From assembly GCA_033297075.1 (NCBI GenBank), contig MU858093.1, forward strand, positions 124,001 to 188,000: DNA of 64,000 nucleotides, in the 5' to 3' direction. A model generated the notes under the pieces. It had not been told where the DNA came from and ran no database searches. It saw only the letters and a program-made list of their open reading frames with translations. How positions within the stretch are numbered: the stretch's first letter is position 1; the number at the start of each line of letters is the position of its first letter. Made by a program: the position numbers and the translations under genes. The DNA is from Rhypophila decipiens (taxonomy: Eukaryota; Ascomycota; Sordariomycetes; Sordariales; Naviculisporaceae). This document shows, in pieces, positions 1-9,994 of this stretch.

Positions 1-1835
1 AGCCCTCGAGGTTACTCTGTGGATGATATCCAGCCTTATATTCTCTATACCTTCTATGTCCTCAAATTCCTGCGGTATTTCAAGGCTTTGAACCTCGCAG
101 TACATTTGGATGTCCTTCGTGTGATGAAGAGAGGAGTCAAGTTGAACCGAAGGCCAATCCTTCAAACGTTCATCCAACAATCCGTTCTTTTGTCCGCTTA
201 TGAGCAGGCGCATGCAACTGTCGCTGGATTCACTGCTGACATTGCGAAGAGACTCGAGCCAGTCAATAACCTGGCCTTGCGCGACCTGGGATTTCCCAAC
301 ATCGTCTCCAATGCATTCATCGAGACCATCAACAACAATGAAGCACATATTCTGGGCTTGCAAGACTAGGTCCGCAAGCTCGCGAAGAGCATACGCCGAC
401 GTGATCATTTGCTGGTCTATGGAGATGCAGCGCTGGTAAATCAGGTCGAGCAGCACTTCATCCTGGAGCAGCGTCTGCGATAGTAGAGAAAGGAGCAAGG
501 CAACGAATTGCGCTTGTCATTCTGGCTGTGCCTGAAGAAAAATAAAGAACCAGAGGACCAAGGCCGTTGGCGTTTCGATTCTCTCGCAGCTGTCCCAGAT
601 ATTGGATGGCTCGGGACGTAATAACTGTTTTGCCTGGAGCACAAGGTCAGCGGAGGATACAGGAATGTACTTTAGCGGTGAGTGCCTTACCTGAACCCGG
701 TATCCCGTTCACGTAAAGGGCCCCTGGTTTCATCGTAGTCATATCTGCCCAACCCCTGAATTTGTCGTCGGCCAAGAGCCAATCTCCAGAGGTAGAATCG
801 CATCGCTCGTTCAAAGCTTTTTCGAAGTCGTGATGGTAATCTGGTGGTTTGAGCTTAGTGAGGACGAATTGACGCTTGGAGTGAATGTCTTCGTGGCGTT
901 TTCGATCCGCATTCTCGCTGTCTACAAGATGGAGACGTTGAACTTCGCGAGTCAACGCGTCAACCTTGTCCTCGATGGACTGAACAGACTGGTGGACGTT
1001 GGTAACAAGAGCTGTAAGACTTTCGCCTGACAAGAGCTCTCGGTGTCGCTTGAGCTTTGTCAATATTGGCCCAAATTCTGCTCTGAAAGTCTTCCAGGCC
1101 GAATCAAAGACAATCTTCCATCCTATGAGACATAATGTTAGCAGCCATGGCCAAGAGGAATCCCGGAAGTTTGGAAATTGTACGTCCTTGGTCTTGAGAA
1201 GACTTTAAGCGCATTTCGGTGAAATTCGAGAACGTCGCTATAGTATTTTTCCAGAAGCATGCCGAGGGAAGGGTACTTTTCAAGAAGCGTCGTATATTGT
1301 GATAATCCGGGCAGAAACTCGCCAATCTCGACATATGTGTCGAGAAGACAGTCAAGTGTCTCGCACCAGGTGCCTACTGCCTATGAGCCCAAGACTACAT
1401 GTAAGCCAAGGGTGCTCATGATTGTGCTGGGGCTTCAAGATGACTTACAAGCAGGACAAACTTGATTGGGCCCCAAATGAAGGCTACAGTAGAATCGCAG
1501 TTGACAAAGACCTCGATGACCTTTCCTAGTTGGTTCATTCCCTCGAGGAAATTTGAGATTTTCTGCATATTTCGCTGACGTCGCTGCGAAGCCAAACGGG
1601 TTTCAACGTCCTTGATCGTTTGCTCGACTTCCTTCAAGGAGCATCCCCGGAATTCTTTTCTCTGCTCGTCAGTCAAGGATGCTGCGAATTTAGCGACAGC
1701 CATCTGGAAAGCGGCATCGAGCGACTCGGAAACGTGAATTGCGGCCATTGCCAATACCACAGTTAAGGAAAGTATTCGAAGGTAGCCGATGTCGGTACGA
1801 GCAGGAAAATAGAAAGCAAGAGTCTTGGAGGACAT
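1..1835 (-). pseudogene. DUF7708-NACHT STAND protein gene, frameshifted, 3' end beyond the window
   Basis: This is a fungal STAND (NLR-like) NTPase gene of the kind used in non-self recognition. Exon 1 (1449-1835) encodes the DUF7708-type N-terminal helical domain ending in FIWGPIKFVLL. An intron (1381-1448) is followed by AVGTWCETLDC. The NTPase part has the P-loop split by an intron (634-690), which restores GIPGSGKT. Walker B reads CFIVVDGLDEC near positions 85-120 and the gene is still open at base 1. Between P-loop and Walker B the frame must shift twice by one base. The first shift is at about 540 within FFFRHSQNDK and the second at about 505 before LLLSLLSQ. Around 1100-1200 no canonical intron restores the frame before WKIVFDSAWKTF. 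The family assignment is firm. Whether the gene is dead or the assembly carries indel errors cannot be told from sequence alone. The start could also be the internal ATG near 1748. Confidence 0.72.
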
Positions 1836-2456
1836 TCAGAGCTACACTGAGTAGGGGCGGTACTGGTAGTAATTGATCTCTTCAGCGGGGTCGTTGACAC
1901 GGAGCTGCATCTATTGGGAAGGCGTCCTCAGGCTTCAAGATAAACTTCACTGTGGTTGGCCCCGTCTTTGCGCTCCTGCCCATTCACCATTTGGAGCGGC
2001 CGGATACCTACTTCGCCGGATAACGCCTTGTGGAGAGCCCTACCAAACTGCATCTTCGGTCAGATGACAAAAGCAAAAAACGTATTACCATTTTATTCAT
2101 ACATACTAGGTCTTTCGTATCGATCCTCGATAGCCTCTTGTCAACAAGTATCCCCCAACTGCAGCAGGGAGTACCAAGATGACTCTCGAAATTTGGCAAG
2201 GAGGCTCCAGCGCCCGCACTGTGTCCATGTCTGCATCCCTGGGTCTGTCAAAACGACGCGGGGAAAACAGCCTCGTGCGAGGCGACAACCACAAAAGGCA
2301 GCGCCCGTCAGCTTCGCCGGGGGTTATCACCAGCTTGCCGACCCCCGGGCCCGGGGGCAGAGCCGGGTTTCGGGCAGGGATTGGCACTCCGTCTCCCACG
2401 CCCCTCATCACAAGATGGCCTCTCTCAGAATAGTAAACCAACAACTAACAACGACA
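1836..2456. other. Intergenic region between two divergently oriented genes
   Basis: No gene is supported. The stretch separates the minus-strand STAND gene from the plus-strand helicase gene and would hold both promoters. It contains a perfect 16-bp GC-only palindrome at 2342-2357 (half site CCCCCGGG). No long ORF shows family resemblance. Confidence 0.6.
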
Positions 2457-5400
2457 ATGCAGAGCGGGACGAAACCGATCGTACAATCTTCTATGGAGCG
2501 GTGAGTAGCAGTCTCTTCTTTTCTCTCATAGAGATCCGCTTTCCGTTAACAACTTCTTCAAGCTGTGCGATGTCCGCGCATGTTTCGAAAGCAAGAAGGC
2601 AAACCGCATGATTACAGCAAGCAGAAGGTTTTCTTTGTTCAACATTGTCCGCTCTGATGGAATCTATACCTTATCAACCCAATCAGACACGATTGTTGCT
2701 CATCTTGACCTGGCTACCGGCCACACTTTAAAGGGCTTGGAAGGTCTCCAACAACTGGGTTTCAGAGGCGTCGTCGACTCTACAGCGCTTTCCAACGACC
2801 AGAAGGGGGATATTTCCCGGTCTATTAATGTCTATGGGCCGTTTTCAGAGGCACATCAAATTGGTGAAGCGCTCTCCTCAGCTTCTGCATTCCTCCAGCA
2901 TCCTTTCTACCTCGTGCCCAGCTGCAGCGAGTACTTCAATCCTCAAATGTTCCGGGCCGGAGCCCCAATGCAAGACCTCACGCATCTGGTTGGCTTGACC
3001 GAGAAGGACCTGATGGCCAAGGCTATATCGGACGGGGTCCAGCATATCCTCGAATCTCTCGACGGGAGTCCTCCTTCAGACATCTCGGGTTTTAAAGATG
3101 ATTGGGAACCACAGGGTCTCCTCTCGGACTTGAATCGGTATGGCCTGGTTTCTACAGAGTTGCTACCTCCGCTGACAACGTACATACGGGTCTAGACACC
3201 AGGTTCTCGCGCTCAAGTTCGTTCAGCGTAGAGAGTCTCATTCTTATTGTTACGCCATGCGCCAGAAGCTGCGGCACTTTATGAATATATCGTAAATTCT
3301 GTCCTTCGTACTCAGTCACCATATGCAGACAAGGTCCCTATTGCTAACAGGCCAAGCAGTACACAGGACAACAATCATTCGTATTGTACCGGGGGCATAC
3401 TAGCCGATGTAATGGGTCTCGGCAAGACACTGACTATGATTTCGACAATCCTCTCTACGTTGACGTCCTCTAGACATGAGCGTTCCAGTACTAATGATGG
3501 CATACAGGGTCCTGGTATCGGAGCAACATTAGTTGTTGTGACCTCAGTGCGTGAGTACCTATCCCACGTTAACCCTTTTAGGTACCATGTTCGAAGTTTG
3601 CTTCGAGTACGGGGGTTAATCGACATGCTAACGTATTTGATCAGAGGTACTGCATGTTTGGGAGACAGAAATCGCAAAGTAAGCAAAGCTTGATCGCTTT
3701 GAATCAACAAAGGCTGACAGCCCCTAGACACGTCAAGTACAACACGCTCAGGACATGCAGATTTCACGGCAGGAACCGTCCAACATCCGCCGATCATCTG
3801 AGAAACTTTGACATCGTGCTTACAACATATTCCACTCTGTCTGCTGATGCCAAAAACCGAGGTGTTTTGCACGAGGTGGACTGGTATAGAATCGTGCTAG
3901 ACGAAGGTAAGATCAACTTCCAGGTCACAAGACCCAAGAGCAATATAATGCGTAGTAAGCTTCTATTGGTTACTGATCCGATCATAGCCCATTGGATTCG
4001 CAATCAAGGTCCCAGGCAGTTCAAAACTGCAGTGAGTCTCAAGTCCATCCGCCGCTGGTGTCTCACAGGAACGCCCATCCAGAATAGCCTGAACGACCTC
4101 AACTCATTGCTGGGGTTTCTTCACTTTGAGCCCTTTGCATCTCCCAAAATCTTCTCGCGGTACATCCTGGAGCCCTTGTCCAATGAGACCGAGAACGGAT
4201 ATTGTAGACTTCGAGAGTTGCTAAGAACCATATGCCTCCGACGGGAGGCGAGTCTACTGAACCTCCCCGAGCCGCAGTTTGAGCGGGTTGAAGTGGCCCT
4301 GCAACAAGAAGAAAGGGCGCTCTATGACAGGATTCTGGCACGATGCGCCCGAGACATTGACGAAATTGTCAGCTCTCGCTCAAAAATCAAGAAGTACGGC
4401 ATCATGTTCGCCGCCATGATGAAGCTCCGAAGGCTCTGCAATCACGGCACATTTGCGACATCATTATTGTCCAATACCCTGGCCGGTGATTTGCCTGGCG
4501 CCGGAAATGAACAAGGCTGCGACTTTTGCAATGGGGCCGACGAGGACATGTTCGAGCTCGTCAAACAGGACAGTTTTTGCTCGGAATGCGGGCGGGATCT
4601 AATGCTGAAGGCCAGCCCAGGGGTCAATCTTCCATCTCTAAATGAATATGTGGATACTCCAATGTCTGAAGGCGTCTCGTCAAAAGCCGAGGCTGTCCTC
4701 AACAGACTGAACCGGATCGAAGACGGGTCAAAGAGGTTAGTTGGATCGCCGCGCAATCTACCTAGGTCCTCGCATTTTCCGACTGACTTCTCCATCAAGC
4801 CTTGTCTTCTCGTACTGGACAGCAACACTCGACCTTCTGGAGCACCATCTGAAAGCACAGGGCACCAGTTATTCCATGATCGACGGAAATGTCCCCTACG
4901 CCGCCCGCCTCCGCATACTCGAGGATTTCAGGCATAACGAAGTGCCAGTGCTCCTCATGACAGTCGAAACAGGAGCCTTCGGGTCAGCAGCATTTTTTTC
5001 CTTGGGCGTATTCCCCCAGATTGATGATCATAGACTAAGACTTTATGTTGTGACACTAGGCTTAACCTCACGGCGGCCAACTACGTGCACATTGTAGAGC
5101 CGCAGTGGAACCCGACGGTCGAAGAGCAGGCCATCGCCCGGGCCGTCCGCATGGGCCAGACGCGGACTGTTACGGTTGTCAGGTATATGGTCAAGGACTC
5201 GATCGAAGAGGTTAGTCGTAGTACTTTATCTGTGAACCCAGCTGGGAACTTGATGATGATGCTTATTCTGAATGTTTGTGAGCAGTACATTTTCCAACTC
5301 CAGAGGCGGAAGCGAAACCTGGCCAAGTTCACGCTGGAAGGGGTCTCGCAACAATCTGGGACATTGGATGTAAGTACCCTTATCTCTAATTTGCCGTTTG

Positions 5401-5489
5401 GGTTGACATTGATCCGAGAGCTGTTATGCTGATGAATTTGACTCTTGAAGGATTTGCAATATGTATTGGATTTCGGGGTTGTTAGGTAG
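2457..5489 (+). CDS. SNF2-family (Rad5/HLTF/Rad16-like) DNA-dependent ATPase, possibly disrupted
   Basis: SNF2-type ATPases remodel chromatin or act in DNA repair in the nucleus. The exons I can join in frame are 2457-2500, 2532-about 3180, about 3250-3550, 3645-3678, 3728-3906, 3988-4735, 4800-4982, 5060-5210, 5286-5369 and 5451-5489. Helicase motif I is GGILADVMGLGKT; motif Ia lies near ATLVVVTSVQ. DEAH is restored by splicing 3907-3987 (VLDEAHWIRNQ), then motif III LTGTPIQNSLNDL. The C-terminal half includes SYSMIDG and the motif V/VI region ANYVHIVEPQWNPTVEEQAIARA ending ARAVRMGQTR. A CxxC...CxxC pair lies near 4520-4595. The usual DEMG of motif I is DVMG. Between 3180 and 3260 the conserved segment HQVLALKFVQRRES is in a different frame from both sides and is flanked by stops, and no usable intron explains it. 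All other junctions are clean, so the break is local. Confidence 0.72.
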
Positions 5490-5975
5490 AGCATAGGTTG
5501 CTTTGTACAAAGATTGTGGATGCTTCTTTTATTTCGACCTGCATCGGGCATTTTTCAGTTTACTTTGGAAGCCACTACATCATGTATCTCATTATTGGTT
5601 CGAGCTGGGATGCATAGATCTGTTTGTATGAGAGCTGCTCAGTCTTTTATCATATTCATAGATAGGACGTCGAACATTGGGAATGAAAATAGGGGCAATT
5701 CGGACCAGACGGTATTTATTTCGGCACACAAAAGTAGACGGTTTTAGGACCATTTTGGGACGGTTTTAGGACCAGAATAAACAAATACAGAAGATTTATA
5801 TAAAACATCACAGTTCAGAATTATTCCGGAAATTCTGGCGTTTCTTGGTGACTGGGATCATTTTGTTTACAGCCAAGCCGCCCGCCTCCTGCATAACATA
5901 ACCCCTTTTCCAGCCAAGCACACGACCTACCTGAACTCTCACGAAATATCAACAACAACTCCACCACAAATCATC
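5490..5975. other. Intergenic region 3' of the helicase gene
   Basis: No gene seen. The stretch is AT-rich and holds a near-tandem direct repeat of GACGGTTTTAGGACCA, with copies at about 5738 and 5760. It ends at the 5S rRNA-like locus. Confidence 0.5.
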
Positions 5976-6094
5976 ACATACGGCCATAGATAGTGGAAAA
6001 CTCCGGGTCCCGTTTGCTCCCCTGTAGATAAGCCCCTAATCGCCAGACTAGTAGTTGGGTGGGTGACCACCAGCGAATCCCTGGTGCTGTATGT
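5976..6094 (+). rRNA. 5S rRNA-like locus (gene variant or pseudogene)
   Basis: The 119-bp length matches fungal 5S rRNA. It opens with ACATACGGCCATAG and closes with GCTGTATGT, so the two ends pair as helix I. The 3' half carries the conserved internal control region TAGTTGGGTGGGTGACCACC followed by AGCGAATCCC, as in Neurospora and Aspergillus 5S genes. A T-rich run follows directly, as expected for an RNA polymerase III terminator. The 5' half (positions 15-70 of the RNA) departs from the usual fungal sequence and helix II pairs imperfectly. It is therefore either a divergent dispersed 5S gene or a relic. A second, heavily mutated copy lies at about 7823-7942. Confidence 0.6.
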
Positions 6095-6224
6095 TTTGTT
6101 TTTCTCTCTTCTTTTTATTTTTATTTTTTCTTCTTTTTCATTTATCTCACTTTCTCTCGGTTGCATAGATCTTTACGTGGTGCCGAGAGCGTCAAGATCA
6201 AAAGGACTCGGTTGCACTAGATTG

Positions 6225-6567
6225 CCTATTTGCAGGGCTCCGAACAAAGTAAAGTAGGGGGTTCAGGGGATGCCTTACTTTACTTTTCCCTTATCCGTAC
6301 TTTGAGATACCTTGAATACCTTGTTTGTCTTGATGTGGGGCCGATCTTCAGGGTTAGGGTTAGGGTTGCTCAGGGTTAGGGAGGGTAGGGCTTCCTAGGG
6401 TTAGGGTTAGGGTTAGGGTTAGACATGTAGGGGCTATGCCTAATTGGGAACCAAGGCATTCAAGGCATTCAAGGCAAGTTGGAAATCCTACTTTACTTTA
6501 CTTTGGGGGTAAATTTGGCCCCCCTTACTTTACTTTGCCTTACTTTGTTCGGAGCCCTGCCTATTTG
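6225..6567. mobile_element. hAT-like MITE (non-autonomous DNA transposon) with target-site duplication
   Basis: An element of 327 bp (6233-6559) has terminal inverted repeats beginning CAGGGCTCCGAACAAAGTAA at both ends, with partial inverted similarity continuing inward as AAAGTAAAGTA and a G-run. It is flanked by perfect 8-bp direct repeats CCTATTTG at 6225-6232 and 6560-6567. An 8-bp duplication and CAGGG termini are the hallmarks of the hAT superfamily. There is no transposase ORF, so it would need a hAT transposase encoded elsewhere. The interior carries telomere-type TTAGGG repeats and short tandem AAGGCATTC copies. The call rests entirely on features visible here; only the superfamily assignment is inference. 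Confidence 0.82.
6350..6422 (+). repeat. Interstitial telomere-type (TTAGGG)n tract inside the MITE
   Basis: Two blocks of TTAGGG units, interrupted by short degenerate segments (GCTCAGGG and GGGAGGGTAGGGCTTCC). TTAGGG is the telomere unit of filamentous ascomycetes. The tract lies wholly inside the inverted repeats of the element at 6233-6559, so it moves with the element and does not mark an old chromosome end. Confidence 0.9.
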
Positions 6568-7039
6568 GTTGGCTCTTCGTATAGGGGGCCAATGCGAACG
6601 CTCCCGAGCCAACCAAGTATTCTTGGTTCTCGATAGGGATATACTGACATAGACTGCTTTGCCCCTCATTCAGTATCTGTGCAACCCAAAGGTGCAGTAA
6701 TTATAGAAAAAGCACCCCTTGGCCTGCCCTTCTTCAGGTCGATAATGTCTGAAACAGGTTTATTTTTCCTATTATTTTGCGTCTGCTGCAGTTGCAGATG
6801 GTTGAGCTGTGTGCAAGTAAAGTGAAGCAACGATCACATTCACCGTCAACAATTCCAAAATGGTAGTTTCCCCCCTTTTTGGTTTTATGCCCAGGTATAT
6901 AACAGCATTTGCTCTCCGTCTTCTCCAGGTTCTCGACACTGAGTTTCCGGCAGCCTTCTTTCGTCATTCATAACGAACCTACTCTATCCATTCTAACATC
7001 TTCCATATTTTCTTTATATCAACCCCAACGATATCCACC
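6568..7039. other. Intergenic region, promoter side of the 205-residue ORF
   Basis: No gene seen. It spans from the MITE to the start of the next gene. CT-rich and CAAC-type sequence precedes the ATG at 7040, as is common in fungal 5' leaders. Confidence 0.5.
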
Positions 7040-7657
7040 ATGCAACGACGCACTCTCTCGCCACCGTCAAGAGTTGACGGGAGCCAGCTTTTCAATCTTA
7101 TAACCGAGGCAAATGGCCAGCTGAAAGCCGCGCGGGAATCCCAAAACCTGAACCACGGCAGAAACTCGACGGCATACCTCCGGACACTCACCAAAGCGGC
7201 CGAATACTTCCCACAGGGCACGTTCTCGGCAGAACTCGGTGACAAGGCTGGCTTCTTCCAGGAGGACTCGCTTCACCTCCACACCGAGCTCTGCTGGGCT
7301 CTGAGTGGGCTCCCTCGGGACAATAACGGTGACTGGCCACAGATGGCGGTGCATGCATACGAGGGTCTTCAGAACCAGGTCTATAATATGTGGTACCATG
7401 GCTTCGAGGAACAGAAGGAGAAGAGAGAGTTTACCGAGATGGTCTCACGGGTCACTAACGAGCTCGCGAAAGCGGAACTGATCACGAAGGATACGGCGCC
7501 GCGGGAAGGGCTGGTTAATAGCCCCAGGCAAGGGATGGGGAGGGTGGCTTTTTTGTTCACCTATGCGCTGAATCTCGATCATAAGTCAAGTAGTGTGATG
7601 AACGTGGAAAGGGATTGGAGGCAAAGATGTGGGGATTTTAATTTACACCTACAGTAA
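7040..7657 (+). CDS. Uncharacterised 205-residue protein
   Basis: A single uninterrupted ORF starts at ATG 7040 in a good fungal context (CCACC before ATG) and ends TAA. I do not recognise a family. The product is soluble-looking, with no signal peptide or membrane segment. A mixed polar/helical body contains WALSGLPRDNNGDWPQMAVH and a stretch rich in Glu/Lys near residues 125-155. It sits between a MITE and a mutated 5S copy, in the decayed left part of the window, so it may be lineage-specific. Codon use and length argue for a real coding region, but without relatives this is uncertain. Confidence 0.5.
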   Translation: MQRRTLSPPSRVDGSQLFNLITEANGQLKAARESQNLNHGRNSTAYLRTLTKAAEYFPQGTFSAELGDKAGFFQEDSLHLHTELCWALSGLPRDNNGDWPQMAVHAYEGLQNQVYNMWYHGFEEQKEKREFTEMVSRVTNELAKAELITKDTAPREGLVNSPRQGMGRVAFLFTYALNLDHKSSSVMNVERDWRQRCGDFNLHLQ

Positions 7658-8034
7658 AGGAGGCAGCTGTGTTTTGGGGGTTCTCATACATGTTTTTCTG
7701 CTTTTTATTAAAGGATGGTTTGATGTAGTTACAGGTATTTAGGGTATTATCAAGTAAAGGTTGTGTGTTTTATGCTGTCGCAACATGAAGCCCACGCGGC
7801 AATCCTCAATCTGAAATTCCACAGTCAGATATAATAGTACCATAGTCCACGAATCCTCAGAGATCTATACTTGTAATCTTTATAATTACTAGATTAGTAG
7901 TTAGATAGGTAGCTACTAGTGAATCCCTGGTGCTATATATTTTGTTTCTCTCTTTTTTTTGGGTTTTTCGACGTCCCATTCTGCGTCATTATGTTTGTTG
8001 GAGGAAGAAATCTGCTGCCACTTGCTTCATTCAC
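7658..8034. other. Intergenic region with a degenerate 5S-like copy
   Basis: Apart from the mutated 5S-like relic (about 7823-7942) nothing is seen. It separates the convergent 205-residue gene and the GPI-type protein gene. Confidence 0.5.
7823..7942 (+). pseudogene. Degenerate 5S rRNA-like copy with RIP-type transitions
   Basis: The sequence around 7890-7945 matches the 3' half of the 5S-like locus at 5976-6094, including TAGTAGTT, GAATCCCTGGTGCT and the T-rich tail TTTTGTTTCTCTCT. Within 22 bases of the control region eight positions differ. Seven of them are G-to-A or C-to-T, mostly in TG-to-TA or CA-to-TA contexts. The upstream half can be aligned only loosely. The shared 3' flank indicates that a unit larger than the 5S itself was duplicated and then mutated, as repeat-induced point mutation would do. 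Confidence 0.5.
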
Positions 8035-8833
8035 TCAGGCAACCAGATAAAATACCGGTATACCCATCACGATCAAGGGCATAACATTAACCCAAGATGA
8101 ACCCCCATGCCCCGAAAGGGAGCCCCCCGAAGCTTTGGTAGTAGTAGCAGCAGCAGGCGCACCAGTAGCGGTGTCTGTAGCAGTACTAGTATCCGTCGAA
8201 TCAAAAGACGTCGTCGTGGTTGTTGGAGACGGTGAGTCCGAGGAGCCATCACCACCACCGGTACCAATGTTGTCGATGTAAGGGCACGGATTACACCCCC
8301 TGTAATAGAGCGTGCAAGTCTGGCCTAGGAGGCAGGTCCATGTCTGCCCGGTGGAACTGTCGCGGCAGTTGTGGATTTGCGTGCATGTTTTGGGTTCCCC
8401 TGAGGAGCCTCCTGTGCCTCCTGTGTCCGGGGGAGGCTAGCAGCCGATCAATGTAAAATGTTAGTCTCTCTCTCTGGGACAAGTACTAAACGACTAGTTG
8501 ATGATACAGCCTGGGGAAAAATGGAAAAATGGTAGGTAAGATTGAACTCACAGAGGAGACAGTCCCGCACTTGGTGGGATCAGTATTGGGACAGCATGCC
8601 TGGTCGGCGGTTCCTTCGTTGATACAGGTGTACCCCAGGGCGCAGCAGCCGGTTCCGCAGCAGCCTGCGATCTCGCAGCATCCGTTGGTTATGCTCGGGC
8701 AGGTGAAAGTGATGAGACTGCACGTCAGGGGTGGTCCGACTGCGATAGTGCTTCCTGATTGTTGTGCTTCGGCTAGTAAGGGGTGGAAGGTGAGAAGGGG
8801 GAGGAGGATGAGTGGTAGGATGTTGTTGATCAT
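8035..8833 (-). CDS. Cys-rich secreted GPI-anchored-type surface protein
   Basis: Two exons (8552-8833 and 8035-8436) give 227 residues. A hydrophobic signal peptide (residues 1 to about 23, MINNILPLILLPLLTF) leads into a mature domain with many cysteines, including CCEIAGCCGTGCC and CINEGTADQACC. Exon 2 adds a second Cys cluster (CTQIHNC, CLLGQTC, CNPCPY). A Ser/Thr-rich stretch of about 50 residues follows, then a hydrophobic C-terminus (WVNVMPLIVMGIPVFYLVA). That order fits cell-wall or membrane GPI proteins of filamentous fungi. The intron (8437-8551) begins GTGAGT and ends CTAG. The function of the Cys domain is unknown to me; the GPI assignment is inferred from layout. Confidence 0.75.
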
Positions 8834-9994
8834 CTTGGTTGAGCACGTTGGTTCCGGAGGATAAGATGTGGGTGGTGTCTTGGGCTGGAGAGACAGACAG
8901 ACAGACAGACTGATGATGAGAAGCTAGAGAATATTGCCAGTTCCTCTCGAGAATCATTTGAGCCCTCGCCGTCCCATACGATTGCGCCAAGAGACCCTGT
9001 TATATATGTCTCCCAGAGCAAGGGCTTTGCCCATCCACGGCGGAACAACTTCCGCATGAATGTGATGGGAAAACGATAAGGATGGGATTCTGGTTGCATC
9101 CACATGTTTTTGTTTCCCTGTCGTTTGATGGGTGAGAAAGGTTCAGAAAACATGGATCGTTTTCCAGCTCGCAAGCCACAATATTGAATCCAGACTCGCC
9201 CAGCCACTCAGCGGCCGCACACCTGCAGGGTGGAATACCAACCGTCATGCAGATCACCGTACGAAGACGGACTGGTCGAAACCATACAGCTCTGGAGGTT
9301 CATCTCTCGCATTACCGGTAGTATATATACTTGTTCATAAAATGCCATGATATTATTAGGTCACTATGGTTGACAATAAGGCTGGGCCATTTGGCATACA
9401 TGTATCCGGACCATATCCGGGCCAACATGCTCAAGCCGGCCGGGACTGAAAGCAAAGCAGATTCCCAAAACACCAGAGCCTCATCTGGCAAGACATACAA
9501 GAGAATACATCATACTCCAACCTGGTAAACATCCCTATCCAAGGGAATAATCCTGGATATATATACAAGCTATTACAGCACTCGTTGTTCCTGCTAATTA
9601 AAGTGTCATACGGCCGATGATATCGAAAAAAGACCTAGAAAATATGCCAACCTCTAGAAACAAAAACAAAACAAAAGGAAAATATATATGGTCGTCTCTG
9701 GTCATCAGTTATAAGTCGAAAGAAAAATGCTCGCTTGCTCGTGAATGCGAAACAGAATGCAGCCAGTCGGTAGACGTTAACAGCAGAAATCGTCCTTTCT
9801 TTGCCAATGACAAGGAGAAGAAAATGCCAGCCCATATGCAACAAGGGAACAATGCAATTCGTTAATCCCCAAGTCAAAAGGAAAATGCATGTATGCCCAG
9901 AACACCGGTCAATGGTTCTGGACATAGGGTGGATAAGAAATCGATCGTTGACCCGCCAAAGAAATTTGCCAACAAGAAAAATGCTGCTAGTTCG
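8834..9994. other. Intergenic region with a (GACA)n microsatellite
   Basis: No gene supported on either strand. It would hold the promoter of the minus-strand GPI-type protein gene and the 3' region of the 705-residue protein gene. A pure GACA tandem repeat lies at 8891-8910, just upstream of the GPI-type gene. Confidence 0.5.
8891..8910 (+). repeat. (GACA)n microsatellite
   Basis: Five tandem GACA-type units upstream of the GPI-type protein gene. Simple sequence repeat; no role is shown. Confidence 0.9.

Noticed and set aside
19..369. Plus-strand 116-codon ORF
   Set aside because: It lies antisense to the NACHT Walker B region, whose minus-strand reading (CFIVVDGLDEC) is clearly the coding one.
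3138..3157. Possible intron GTATGG...CTACAG in the SNF2 gene
   Set aside because: Only 20 bp, too short to be spliced, and it does not restore the frame of the following conserved segment.
6350..6422. Interpretation of the TTAGGG tract as a chromosome fusion scar or nearby telomere
   Set aside because: It lies entirely within a transposon bounded by inverted repeats and a target-site duplication, and genes continue on both sides.
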